The notes beneath the pieces were generated by a model. That model did not search any database, was not told the origin of the DNA, and saw only the letters and a program-made list of their open reading frames with translations. Positions 35,111-43,835 of a stretch of DNA of 44,632 nucleotides are shown piece after piece. The position numbers and the translations under genes were made by a program. Source of the DNA: JAGOJE01 sp964553715 (GTDB lineage: Bacteria; Pseudomonadota; Alphaproteobacteria; Rickettsiales; Rickettsiaceae); NCBI GenBank assembly GCA_964553715.1, contig CAZKKY010000008.1:1-44632 (forward strand), written 5' to 3'. Numbering within the stretch: position 1 is the stretch's first letter; each line of letters opens with the position of its first letter.

Positions 35111-36535
35111 TTATTTCTTCTGCAATTGTTCTGACTTAGCTATTGCTTCTTTTATATCGCCTACCATGTAAAATGCTGCTTCTGGTAGATGATCATACTC
35201 ACCAGATACAAGACCTTTAAAACTATATATTGTATCTTCTAAACTGACAAATTTTCCCTTAGAACCGGTAAAAACTTCTGCAACGTGGAAAGGCTGGGAT
35301 AAGAATTTTTGAATCTTTCTTGCTCTTGCAACTATTAGCTTATCTTCCTCGGATAATTCATCCATACCTAAAATAGCAATAATATCTTGCAATGATTTAT
35401 AGGTTTGTAGTACTTTTTGCACATCCCTTGCTACTTTATAATGCTCCTCTCCTACTATATCTGGATCTAGCATTTGAGAATTACTATCTAAAGGATCTAC
35501 AGCTGGATAAATACCCAATTCTGATATCTGCCTGCTTAAAACGGTAGTAGCATCAAGATGACCAAAAGATGCTGCAGGCGCTGGATCTGTAAGGTCATCA
35601 GCTGGCACATAAATCGCTTGCACAGAGGTGATAGAGCCATGTTTGGTTGATGTTATCCTTTCCTGCATTACTCCCATATCTGTTGACAAAGTTGGCTGAT
35701 AACCTACAGCAGAAGGAATACGTCCAAGAGTAGCAGATACTTCAGCACCAGCCTGAGTAAATCTGAAAATATTATCTACGAAAAACAATACATCTTGCCC
35801 TCCAGCTTCATCTCTAAAATGCTCAGCTATTGTAAGACCTGTTAACGCAACACGAGCTCGGGCTCCTGGTGGCTCGTTCATCTGTCCATAAACTAAAGAT
35901 ACTTTAGAATCTTCTAGTTTTTCTAGATTAATAATAGATGAATCTATCATCTCATGGTAAAGATCATTTCCTTCCCTAGTACGCTCACCAACACCAGCAA
36001 ATACAGTATATCCACCATAAGCCTTTGCTATATTATTAATTAATTCCATAATTAATACTGTCTTTCCAACACCAGCACCACCAAAAAGCCCTATCTTACC
36101 TCCTTTCGCATATGGGGCTAGTAGATCTATAACCTTTATACCTGTTGTAAGAATTTTCTTATCCGTGGAAAGATCTGTAAATGCAGGAGCCTTACCATGT
36201 ATAGATTTATATTCTTTTGCTTTTATAGCGCCCCTTTCATCAACTGGATCTCCTATCACATTAATAATCCGCCCTAAAGTGGCCCTCCCTACAGGAACCA
36301 TAATAGGAAATCCTGTATCAGTTACTTCAAGCCCCCTTACAAGACCTTCTGTGGATCCCATAGCAATACATCTTACAACACCATCGCCTATATGCTGTGC
36401 AACCTCTAGCACTAACTTGCTACCATTATTATTACATTCTAAAGCATTAAATATTTTAGGTGCGCTTTCTCCATCAAATACAACATCTACTACAGCAGAA
36501 ATGATTTGAGTGATATAACCTGTATTTTTTGTCAT
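35111..36535 (-). CDS. atpD: ATP synthase subunit beta
   Basis: Catalytic subunit of F1. The 474 residues include Walker A GGAGVGKT (about 151-158), GERTREGNDLYHEM, the Walker B VLFFVDNIFRF and the DELSEED loop (LGMDELSEEDKLIVARARKIQKFLSQPF) intact. Full length, no oddities. It lies between atpG (62 bases) and atpC (21 bases). Confidence 0.99.
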   Translation of the reverse strand: MTKNTGYITQIISAVVDVVFDGESAPKIFNALECNNNGSKLVLEVAQHIGDGVVRCIAMGSTEGLVRGLEVTDTGFPIMVPVGRATLGRIINVIGDPVDERGAIKAKEYKSIHGKAPAFTDLSTDKKILTTGIKVIDLLAPYAKGGKIGLFGGAGVGKTVLIMELINNIAKAYGGYTVFAGVGERTREGNDLYHEMIDSSIINLEKLEDSKVSLVYGQMNEPPGARARVALTGLTIAEHFRDEAGGQDVLFFVDNIFRFTQAGAEVSATLGRIPSAVGYQPTLSTDMGVMQERITSTKHGSITSVQAIYVPADDLTDPAPAASFGHLDATTVLSRQISELGIYPAVDPLDSNSQMLDPDIVGEEHYKVARDVQKVLQTYKSLQDIIAILGMDELSEEDKLIVARARKIQKFLSQPFHVAEVFTGSKGKFVSLEDTIYSFKGLVSGEYDHLPEAAFYMVGDIKEAIAKSEQLQKK

Positions 36536-36597
36536 AGCTTTTGCCTATTTATAGTTTGTTCTTATAACTTTTCTTAGTATTTTGTAACTTATTTTAT

Positions 36598-37461
36598 TCA
36601 TACCGCCTCAGCGCCTGAAATTATTTCTATTAACTCATTTGTAATATTTGCTTGACGAGACCTGTTAAGCGATAAGGTTAATTTATTTATCATCTCTCCT
36701 GCATTTCTTGTAGCACTATCCATTGCTATCATCCTTGCAGCTTCTTCGCTTGCTCTGCTATCTACCACAGCGTTATACATTACTGAACGTAAATATATTT
36801 CAATAGACTTATTTATAATATTTTCACCGTCATATTCGTAATCTACAATTTCTCCTTTGCTAGAAGAGTGCTCAGTAATTGGCATAATAGTTTTAGCCAT
36901 TTGTATTCTTGTGGTAGTATTTTTAAAGCTATTGAAATATAGTTTACAGGATTCTATCGAATCAGATTGAATCAAAGCAAGTAAATTATCATAAATTTTA
37001 CTTATCTTTTTTGAAGAGTTAATCTCGCTGATTTCGTAATGCTCTAAAATAGAGGTAGAGTATTTTGTATTCATTAATGCATCTCTACCCTTTTTGCCTA
37101 TAGTGATTATTTTTACATTACACCCATTCCTTTCTAAGGCATCAAGATCTTCCTTGGCAAATCTCAAAATCGACTGATTAAAAGACCCACATAGACCCTT
37201 ATCTGAAGTTATTATTATAGCAAGATATGTTTTCACTTCTTTTTTATTAAAGAAAGCTTTAGCTATAGGAGGCATTTTAATCTCTTGCTTTAAAAAAGAA
37301 TGAATAACATCTTCTGCTATATTCAAATGATCAAAACTGCTTGCAAGAATGTTACGAGCATGCTTCAACTTTGAGGCAGATACCATCTGCATTGCTTTTG
37401 TAATCTTTTTGGTAGATTTAATGCTTTTTATTCTTACACGTAAGCTTTTTAAATTATTCAT
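36598..37461 (-). CDS. atpG: ATP synthase subunit gamma
   Basis: Rotor shaft of F1. The 287 residues begin NNLKSLRVRIKSIKSTKKITKAMQMVSASKLKHA, the conserved N-terminal helix, and end with MDSATRNAGEMINKLTLSLNRSRQANITNELIEIISGAEA, the conserved C-terminal helix that lies in the alpha-beta ring. The central Rossmann part has ITSDKGLCGSFN. It is 8 bases downstream of atpA, so tightly coupled. Confidence 0.98.
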   Translation of the reverse strand: MNNLKSLRVRIKSIKSTKKITKAMQMVSASKLKHARNILASSFDHLNIAEDVIHSFLKQEIKMPPIAKAFFNKKEVKTYLAIIITSDKGLCGSFNQSILRFAKEDLDALERNGCNVKIITIGKKGRDALMNTKYSTSILEHYEISEINSSKKISKIYDNLLALIQSDSIESCKLYFNSFKNTTTRIQMAKTIMPITEHSSSKGEIVDYEYDGENIINKSIEIYLRSVMYNAVVDSRASEEAARMIAMDSATRNAGEMINKLTLSLNRSRQANITNELIEIISGAEAV

Positions 37462-37469
37462 ATTAAGCT

Positions 37470-39008
37470 CTACAAACCTTCCCTAAACTTCTTAGAAAAA
37501 GATGATAAAAACACTTTTAATTTTTCCTCACATTCGGGAGTAATTTTACTATTTAGTGCTATATCAGACATTATATCAGGATTAGTTGCAGATAAAACAT
37601 CATGTAGCTTACGCTCAAAAGCATGAACCTGCTCTGGCGCAATATCATCAAGATAACCATTAACACCTAAATAAATACTTATCACCTGCTCTTCCATTTT
37701 AAATGGATAATATTGGGGTTGTTTAAGTAGTTCTGTAAGTCTTACTCCTTTTTTGATTAAAGCTCTAGTTGTTTGATCAAGCTCGGATCCGAATTGCGCA
37801 AAAGCTTCCATTTCTCTATATTGAGCAAGCTCTAGCTTTAAAGATCCAGCTACCTGTTTCATAGCCTTTACTTGGGCAGCAGAACCTACCCTACTTACAG
37901 AAAGGCCAACATTCACAGCAGGCCTAATCCCTTTGTAGAAAAGATCACTCTCTAGAAATATCTGGCCATCAGTAATAGAGATAACATTAGTAGGAATATA
38001 TGCTGATACATCACCACCTTGAGTTTCTATTATAGGAAGTGCAGTTAGAGAGCCGCCTCCATTTTTATCCGATAACTTTGCTGCTCTTTCAAGAAGCCTA
38101 GAATGTAAGTAGAATACATCTCCAGGGTATGCCTCCCTGCCAGGAGGGCGACGCAATAGTAATGACATCTGTCTGTATGCAACAGCATGCTTACTCAAAT
38201 CATCATATATTATTAACGCATGCATAGAGTTATCCCTAAAATACTCACCCATAGCACAGCCTACATAAGGAACCAGAAATTGTAACGGAGCGGGATCTGA
38301 AGCGCTTGCAGATATAACAGTAGTATATGCCATAGCTCCATTGTCTTCTAACTTCTTTACTAAATTAGCTATAGTAGAGTTTTTTTGACCAATTCCAACA
38401 TAAATACAGTAAATTTTATCTTGCTCTTTGCCAGATAAATGTGCATGTTTTTGGTTAATAATAGTATCTATAGCAATAGCAGTTTTTCCGGTTTTTCGAT
38501 CTCCTATTATTAACTCTCTTTGACCTCTTCCAATAGGTATGAGAGCATCAATAGCTTTAATACCTGTCTGTACTGGCTCTGAAACACTTTGCCTGTCGAC
38601 AATACCTGGAGCCTTCACCTCTACTTGCCTTAGGGAAACATCTTTAATCTTACCCTTGCCATCAATAGGATTACCAAGACCATCTAATACCCTTCCAAGC
38701 AAACCTTTGCCAACATTAGTTTGCATAACACTTCCAGTTCTTTTGACCAGATCCTTTTGCTTTACAGAGTCTTCGGACCCCATAATTACAACACCAACAA
38801 ATTCTGTTTCTAAATTAAGGACAAGACCTTTTACTCCTGACTCAAACTCTACAACCTCACCAACTTTTACTTTATCAAGCCCATAAACCCTAGCAACTCC
38901 ATCTCCTACGGTGATTACCTCGCCTACTTCAGAAATATCAGATATTTGATCTAACTCTAGGATCTCTTTTTTTAGTACTTCTGCTATCTCAGAAATATTT
39001 AACTTCAT
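37470..39008 (-). CDS. atpA: ATP synthase subunit alpha
   Basis: Non-catalytic nucleotide-binding subunit of F1. The 512 residues hold the beta-barrel N domain, a P-loop GDRKTGKTAIAIDTI (about 170-184) and the C-terminal helical domain. The P-loop normally reads GDRQTGKT. Here Gln is replaced by Lys, beside the conserved lysine. Other motifs (YREMEAFAQFGSELD, ALPIIETQGGDVSAYIPTN, the arginine-finger SVSRVGSAAQ) are present. It follows atpH by 13 bases. Confidence 0.99.
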   Translation of the reverse strand: MKLNISEIAEVLKKEILELDQISDISEVGEVITVGDGVARVYGLDKVKVGEVVEFESGVKGLVLNLETEFVGVVIMGSEDSVKQKDLVKRTGSVMQTNVGKGLLGRVLDGLGNPIDGKGKIKDVSLRQVEVKAPGIVDRQSVSEPVQTGIKAIDALIPIGRGQRELIIGDRKTGKTAIAIDTIINQKHAHLSGKEQDKIYCIYVGIGQKNSTIANLVKKLEDNGAMAYTTVISASASDPAPLQFLVPYVGCAMGEYFRDNSMHALIIYDDLSKHAVAYRQMSLLLRRPPGREAYPGDVFYLHSRLLERAAKLSDKNGGGSLTALPIIETQGGDVSAYIPTNVISITDGQIFLESDLFYKGIRPAVNVGLSVSRVGSAAQVKAMKQVAGSLKLELAQYREMEAFAQFGSELDQTTRALIKKGVRLTELLKQPQYYPFKMEEQVISIYLGVNGYLDDIAPEQVHAFERKLHDVLSATNPDIMSDIALNSKITPECEEKLKVFLSSFSKKFREGL

Positions 39009-39021
39009 CTCTTATTCCTCT

Positions 39022-39534
39022 CTAATTTGTTTTATAGATAGATTTTTCTAACATACCCTTAATTGAACCATCTAATAATATATTGCCAAATCTTACTACT
39101 ATACCACCAATAATTTTAGGATCTAATAAATATTTCACATCAAGATTTTTACCAAATTTACTAGATAAAAGTTGCTCTACAGAGTCTTCTTCGGATTTGT
39201 TTAATTTTTGAGATATAGATACTTCTATTAACTTTCTATTACCGGTTAAAGATTCATATTTTGATACAACATCTGGCAAAATATATACCGACCCTTGCTT
39301 TATCATATGTACCACAATCTCTATAACAAAAGATGTGATTCTATATCTATCACCAATTGTCTTAATGAGTTTGGATTTTAGATCAGTATTAACAGGTGAC
39401 AAAAAAAATCGAGATATCTTAGAATCGAAGTAAATAGCGCCCTTGATAGCAAGAAGGTCTTCATAGATTTTTTGACCATCTTTCTTTTTAGATTCTTCCA
39501 AAATAATATTAGCATAATTATTTATGACTGTCAT
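39022..39534 (-). CDS. atpH: ATP synthase subunit delta (OSCP)
   Basis: Peripheral-stalk subunit that joins F1 to subunit b. The 170 residues are shorter and more divergent than E. coli delta. The C-terminal segment KYLLDPKIIGGIVVRFGNILLDGSIKGMLEKS is the clear family hallmark, and the N-terminal helical domain has YANIILEESKKKDGQ. It is the first gene of the five-gene F1 operon. The F0 genes are not in this window, as expected for Rickettsiales, where F0 is encoded elsewhere. No consensus promoter stood out in the 150 bases upstream. Confidence 0.95.
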   Translation of the reverse strand: MTVINNYANIILEESKKKDGQKIYEDLLAIKGAIYFDSKISRFFLSPVNTDLKSKLIKTIGDRYRITSFVIEIVVHMIKQGSVYILPDVVSKYESLTGNRKLIEVSISQKLNKSEEDSVEQLLSSKFGKNLDVKYLLDPKIIGGIVVRFGNILLDGSIKGMLEKSIYKTN

Positions 39535-39682
39535 ATACTTATAATTCTAAAATAAATGCCTGATCTGCCTTAAGAGACTTATAAAATAAATCAACAAATC
39601 TGTACTTAATAGAACTTAGACCGATTTTGCAAAAATATCTACTATAAAAAGAGAAATCTGTTGTATATGAATCTCAGAATCA

Positions 39683-39880
39683 CTAGTTAATCTCATTCTT
39701 AACTTTTTCTTTTGATTTTCTACGTATCATATTAGACCTTAAAGCCTTAGATAACTTTTCTAAATCTCTTGCTTTAGGCCTAGTATTTTTTTTAGAATCA
39801 TGAGTAATATTTTTATGTTTTTGATTATTATCTAACTCTTCTAGCATTTTAATCTTGACCCTAATATGATTATGTGGCAT
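39683..39880 (-). CDS. Small basic protein of unknown function
   Basis: The ATG at 39880 is preceded by a very good AGGA ribosome site with seven-base spacing and gives 65 residues. A GTG at 39940 would add 20 residues without such a site. The protein is Lys/Arg/Asn-rich. The C-terminal helix LEKLSKALRSNMIRRKSKEKVKN resembles a short alphaproteobacterial motif of the form LxxALRxNLxRRKxQ found in small proteins of unknown role. That resemblance is from memory. It may bind nucleic acid. It lies between atpH and the divergent tRNA. Confidence 0.65.
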   Translation of the reverse strand: MPHNHIRVKIKMLEELDNNQKHKNITHDSKKNTRPKARDLEKLSKALRSNMIRRKSKEKVKNEIN

Positions 39881-39975
39881 ATATCTTTCCTGATAATCAT
39901 ATGGTTTTGCAATAAAACTTGCAACTATTTGTTTTATCACTGATCTTTACATTGTTAAAGATAAATTGTGATTTA

Positions 39976-40050
39976 GCCGCTATAGCTCAGTGGTAGAGCG
40001 CATCATTGGTAATGATGAGGTCGAAAGTTCAATTCTCTCTAGCGGCACCA
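39976..40050 (+). tRNA. tRNA-Thr (anticodon GGU)
   Basis: A complete cloverleaf: acceptor GCCGCTA/TAGCGGC, D arm GCTC/GAGC, anticodon stem CATCA/TGATG with loop TTGGTAA giving anticodon GGT (reads ACC and ACU), and T loop TTCAATT. Discriminator A and an encoded CCA (40048-40050) close it. The T stem GAAAG/CTCTC contains one A-C mismatch at its middle pair. Its 3' end is 33 bases from the convergent ABC transporter. Confidence 0.96.
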
Positions 40051-40065
40051 CAAAATATCTAACAC

Positions 40066-40085
40066 AATCATTAGTAATAATGATT
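40066..40085. terminator. AT-rich hairpin between tRNA-Thr and the ABC transporter
   Basis: A perfect 8-base stem AATCATTA / TAATGATT with a four-base GTAA loop. It includes part of the ABC transporter stop codon and lies 16 bases after the tRNA. It has few G/C pairs and no long T run, so it may only be a weak two-way terminator or RNA processing signal. Confidence 0.35.
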
Positions 40086-41847
40086 AAAGATTCTCATGCA
40101 GATATAACTGGTAATACTCGCCTTTCGTTTTTAGTAACTCATCATGATTGCCCTGTTCTACTAAGTTACCATTTTTGACTACAAAAATAATATCACTATC
40201 TGTAATAGATGCTAGTCTATGGGTTATAATAATAGTAGTACGTCCCTTCCGAAGCGATCGCAAACTTTGTTGTATAGAATATTCTGACTCCAGGTCTAGG
40301 GCGCTTGTGGCTTCATCCATTAATAGGATTGGAGCGTTTTTTAAAAATGCCCTTGCTATAGAAATTCTTTGTCTTTGCCCTCCAGATAGACTAAACCCTT
40401 GAGAACCAATTTTAGTATTATAACCATCTGGTAATAGAGATATAAAATCATGAGCTGCAGCCATTTTAGCTGATTCTATTATATCTTTCATCTTAGCATT
40501 TTTATTACCATATGCTATATTCTCAGCGATAGTAGTATCAAACAGTACAGTATCTTGAGTTATTAATGCTATCTGATCCCTTAAAGATGATATTTTAATG
40601 TCTCTAATATCATAATTATTGATTTTAATAGATCCACCGCTTAATTCATAAAATCTTACTAGCAAATTGGCTATTGATGTCTTACCCCCACCAGATTGCC
40701 CGACCAAAGCCACAGTTTGACCAGATTTAATAGCGAGATTTAGATTGTTTAAAGCATTTTTTGAGCCAAATTTTAATGATACATCTTGAAACAAAATATC
40801 TGCATTAGAGAGTGATACATCTATAGAACGAGCATTGTCTCGTACTTCTGGTTTAGTATCTATGATTTGGAAAAGCCTTCTCGCTGCAGAAAGACCTTCT
40901 TGCAGATTTACATTAAGAGAAACTAAGCTTTTATAAGGACGGTAAGCTGATATGAAAGCTGTGATGAAAGTAAAAAGCGCACCTGGAGTGGTAACTCCCT
41001 GTATTACTAAAGTACCACCATACCACAATATTCCAGCTACAGCTACGCCATTAAGAATTTCCATGACAGGACCTGTTAAAGCTTCAAATTTTGCAGCTTT
41101 TTTATATAAAACAAAAATATTGTCAGTAAATATTTTTGCTCGTGCAACTTCTATATCTTCGGCTATGTAAGATTTTACTATTTTAATAGAGCTGAAAGTT
41201 TCATCTAAACTAGCTGTATAATTACCTAAAGCCTCTTGAGTTTTAAACGAGATACGCCTCATTTTTTTCCCAAGAAGTTGTATTGGATATATGGCTATAG
41301 GAAAGATAAAAAATACACAAAATGATAATATAGGCTCTTCTTTAAACATCAAAATGATCAAAAAAGTGACTGACAAAAAATGTTTCGCAAATCCAACTAA
41401 TAAGTTTGATACAGCACCACGCATCATAGATATATCATTTGTAAAACGTGAAATTAACCTACCAGAAGATTCTTTCTGTATCATATATAAGTCAGATTTT
41501 AATAAGTGCTCATACATTATCATCTGAATATCTGTTAAAATACGCTGCCCTATACATTTTATAAGATAACTTTGAAAATATTCTGCTATACCCTTTAAGA
41601 CAAATAAAGATAATATTAAAAATATTATGAATACCAATTTCTCATGATTATGACTAACGAAAACCTCATCAATAATGGGCTTTGTAAATGAAACAGTACC
41701 AGCACCGCAACTTGCTACAATAATCATAAAAAACAAGGAAAGGCATATTTTACCAATATATGGACTGATATGATTATAAAACAATCTCTTGACTATATAT
41801 CTAGTTGTATATTCTTGATCTTCAGTTTTTATGCTTAATTTTTCCAC
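40084..41847 (-). CDS. msbA: MsbA-like ABC transporter, ATPase and membrane domains fused
   Basis: A half-transporter of 587 residues that works as a homodimer. Six membrane segments (about 32-310) are followed by the ATPase with Walker A GQSGGGKT (383-390), signature LSGGQRQR (487-494), Walker B LLMDEATSALD (508-518) and switch His543. The layout and the PVMEILNGVAVAGILWYGG segment fit the lipid A flippase MsbA, which agrees with lpxI in the same window. Other lipid or drug exporters of this class cannot be excluded. The start is GTG at 41847 and no upstream ATG is in frame. It has a TATAAT at 41905-41910 on the reverse strand as a possible -10. Confidence 0.9.
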   Translation of the reverse strand: MEKLSIKTEDQEYTTRYIVKRLFYNHISPYIGKICLSLFFMIIVASCGAGTVSFTKPIIDEVFVSHNHEKLVFIIFLILSLFVLKGIAEYFQSYLIKCIGQRILTDIQMIMYEHLLKSDLYMIQKESSGRLISRFTNDISMMRGAVSNLLVGFAKHFLSVTFLIILMFKEEPILSFCVFFIFPIAIYPIQLLGKKMRRISFKTQEALGNYTASLDETFSSIKIVKSYIAEDIEVARAKIFTDNIFVLYKKAAKFEALTGPVMEILNGVAVAGILWYGGTLVIQGVTTPGALFTFITAFISAYRPYKSLVSLNVNLQEGLSAARRLFQIIDTKPEVRDNARSIDVSLSNADILFQDVSLKFGSKNALNNLNLAIKSGQTVALVGQSGGGKTSIANLLVRFYELSGGSIKINNYDIRDIKISSLRDQIALITQDTVLFDTTIAENIAYGNKNAKMKDIIESAKMAAAHDFISLLPDGYNTKIGSQGFSLSGGQRQRISIARAFLKNAPILLMDEATSALDLESEYSIQQSLRSLRKGRTTIIITHRLASITDSDIIFVVKNGNLVEQGNHDELLKTKGEYYQLYLHENL

Positions 41848-41934
41848 AACTACTTGTAAGTTCCAAAATTCAGGTTAGTTAATTCATACTAAATCGTATT
41901 GAAGATTATACTATATACAAGTCTATAAAATTTT

Positions 41935-42648
41935 CTAGGAAATTTCTCCTGGTAGATTAAGGCAATATCCAGAACTACGAACAGTTTTTATAAAAGGCAT
42001 TTCATCATCATATAACTTAACAAGACTACGTAAGCGGTTTACATGAACATCTACAGTACGTAAATCAATTTCCACATCTCCTCCCCAAACATAATCTATT
42101 ATCTGATCTCTAGAAAAAATAACCCTAGGCGACTGAACAAGCAGCTGAAGAATCTTAAATTCTGTAGGACCAAGACGAATTGGATTGTTAGACCTTGTAA
42201 CCTTATAAGTTGAAAGATCCATACTAAGATCTTTATATTTTATAATTTTATCCTGAAGAGTTGGCTTTGACCTGCGAAGTAACGCTTTAATAGCCATTAA
42301 TACTTCACTTGGAGTAAATGGACGTGGCAAACACTCTATAAAACCATTGTTAAGAGCCTTGTAGTCATTTATATCACCACCATCTTCCATTATAAAGACT
42401 ATCGGCAAATGACCAAGCCCTCTTATGCTTCTCAAACTAATACCAGCATCTACAAGTGAGATCGAATTGTTCTTAGAACTAAGTACAGCAATATTAGGAT
42501 TATTAACCGATGCTACTCTTAAAGCTTTATCAACAGAGTTAGATCTAAGAACATTAAACCAATAACGCTCTAAGGTGTTGCACAAAATAGTACAAGAAGC
42601 TTCATCCGTCTCAAGAATTAATATTTCAGGAGGTAATTTGTCAGACAT
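41935..42648 (-). CDS. PhoB/OmpR-type regulator with degenerate receiver domain
   Basis: A DNA-binding regulator of 237 residues. The C-terminal winged helix (about 132-232) is intact and typical: IRLGPTEFKILQLLVQSP, FSRDQIIDYVWG, VDVHVNRLRSLV. The N-terminal receiver (about 8-125) keeps the fold but not the chemistry. The phospho-accepting Asp is Ser57 (NIAVLSS), the conserved Thr after the fourth strand is replaced (IVFIMED), and the KP switch Lys is Arg (CLPRPFTP). So it is unlikely to be phosphorylated and probably acts constitutively or by another signal. No kinase gene is nearby. A promoter (42717-42744) with a downstream inverted repeat precedes it. Confidence 0.92.
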   Translation of the reverse strand: MSDKLPPEILILETDEASCTILCNTLERYWFNVLRSNSVDKALRVASVNNPNIAVLSSKNNSISLVDAGISLRSIRGLGHLPIVFIMEDGGDINDYKALNNGFIECLPRPFTPSEVLMAIKALLRRSKPTLQDKIIKYKDLSMDLSTYKVTRSNNPIRLGPTEFKILQLLVQSPRVIFSRDQIIDYVWGGDVEIDLRTVDVHVNRLRSLVKLYDDEMPFIKTVRSSGYCLNLPGEIS

Positions 42649-42694
42649 AATTTTAACTCTAAGTTTTGTTTGTGTAACCTATGATTTATTAATC

Positions 42695-42744
42695 AACCAC
42701 TGGTTCGATTTTATGCATTTTACTACCATTTCTTACAATTGCAA
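42695..42744 (-). promoter_or_regulatory. Promoter and possible operator of the PhoB-type regulator
   Basis: Reverse-strand TTGCAA (42739-42744), 16 bases, TAAAAT (42717-42722). Immediately downstream, near the predicted start of transcription, lies an inverted repeat AACCA-C-TGGTT (42695-42705), a candidate autoregulatory site. Confidence 0.5.
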
Positions 42745-43046
42745 GGATAAGTTTATACAAATGCTATAAAAAAAATTAAACTAGTTCGTAATTTATTTGA
42801 ACATATATCGCTATTTAATTAGTAAGTGATAAAAAATTTCAACAAGACACTCAAATAAAATTATCATAAGTTGCAAATATATTTATTTTAATATATTTTT
42901 ATAAAAAACTTAAGGTTAAAAAATAAAGTGAATTACTTTCAATGTAATATTGATTATTTAGACAAGAAACATACTATTATAATAAAGAATAAAACAGTGA
43001 TTATGTTATATAATTTTATTTTAACGAATAATTACAAAGATTGTTC

Positions 43047-43075
43047 TTGAATTATGACAATAAAATTGGTATAAA
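43047..43075 (+). promoter_or_regulatory. Predicted sigma70 promoter of rpsF-rpsR-rplI
   Basis: TTGAAT (43047-43052), 17 bases, TATAAA (43070-43075), giving a leader of about 48 bases to the rpsF ATG. Confidence 0.65.
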
Positions 43076-43129
43076 CTCCATTTATTTTGTAACTAATATA
43101 ATATTTATAATAAATTGCGGAGCTTTTTA

Positions 43130-43507
43130 ATGTCTCTATATGAACTAGTCTTCATCATACGTCAAGATATCGCATCTAATGACGTTGATAGAATAACAGA
43201 CGAATTTTCTAAAATAATCACTGACAATGGTGGTTCTTTGATAAAAACCGAATATTGGGGCCTCAGGAATCTATCATATGAGATTGATAATAACAAAAAA
43301 GGACATTACACTCTTTTAGGCTTTGATGCTTCACATGATGTTGTATTAGAGTTAGAGCGGAAGATAAAGCTCAGCGAAGATGTGATAAGATATATGACTT
43401 TAAGCGTCGACTCTATAAGCAAAGATCCTTCAGCTATTCTCAAAAGTAACTCTTCCGATAATGAAATATCTATCGATGTTACTTTGAATAAAGAAAGTCT
43501 TGAATAA
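43130..43507 (+). CDS. rpsF: 30S ribosomal protein S6
   Basis: Binds the central domain of 16S rRNA together with S18. The ATG at 43130 gives 125 residues, with a GCGGAG ribosome site seven bases upstream. An in-frame TTG at 43115 is not needed. Family motifs are present: LYELVFIIRQD at the start and EYWGLRNLSYEIDNNKKGHYTLLGFDA (about 43-69). The C-terminal 25 residues are Ser/Asp-rich and variable. It is the first gene of rpsF-rpsR-rplI. Confidence 0.97.
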   Translation: MSLYELVFIIRQDIASNDVDRITDEFSKIITDNGGSLIKTEYWGLRNLSYEIDNNKKGHYTLLGFDASHDVVLELERKIKLSEDVIRYMTLSVDSISKDPSAILKSNSSDNEISIDVTLNKESLE

Positions 43508-43521
43508 TAACACAATATTAA

Positions 43522-43821
43522 ATGGATTGCACAATAATGTCCGAAGATCAAAAACAAGCTACATTGCCTCGTATGGCTGATAGAACTTCTAAAAAAGTTT
43601 TCTTTAGAAGACGTAAAGGATGCCCTCTTTCTGTAGAAGGCGCTCCTGAAATAAGCTATAAAAATCCTGATTTACTACTAAAATTTGTTTCTGAAGGCGG
43701 TAGAATTCTACCGAGCCGTATAACTAATGTATGCGCTAAGAAACAAAGACAACTTAAAAATGCTATAAAGGTGGCACGTATTCTAGCTTTGTTACCTTTT
43801 ATAAATCACGGCATTAGATAA
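43522..43821 (+). CDS. rpsR: 30S ribosomal protein S18
   Basis: Partner of S6 on 16S rRNA. The 99 residues contain KVFFRRRKGCPLS and DLLLKFVSEGGRILPSRITNVCAKKQRQLKNAIKVARILALLPF, the conserved S18 core. Two ATGs are possible: 43522 and 43537 (94 residues). Neither has a clear ribosome site, so the first is kept with this reservation. The rpsF stop is 14 bases upstream. Confidence 0.96.
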   Translation: MDCTIMSEDQKQATLPRMADRTSKKVFFRRRKGCPLSVEGAPEISYKNPDLLLKFVSEGGRILPSRITNVCAKKQRQLKNAIKVARILALLPFINHGIR

Positions 43822-43835
43822 TTCTTGGAGATATT

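Larger units (their letters stand above)
42649..43129. other. Gene-free AT-rich divergent region, regulator / rpsF
   Basis: About 480 bases between divergent genes, extremely AT-rich from 42760 to 43040, with no supportable reading frame or RNA gene. Both ends carry promoters: the regulator's at 42717-42744 and rpsF's at 43047-43075. The middle shows only A/T runs. Confidence 0.6.

Noticed and set aside
42760..43046. Replication origin or small RNA in the AT-rich gap
   Set aside because: No DnaA-box cluster (TTATCCACA-like) or stable hairpin with a T tract was seen; high A+T alone is not evidence.
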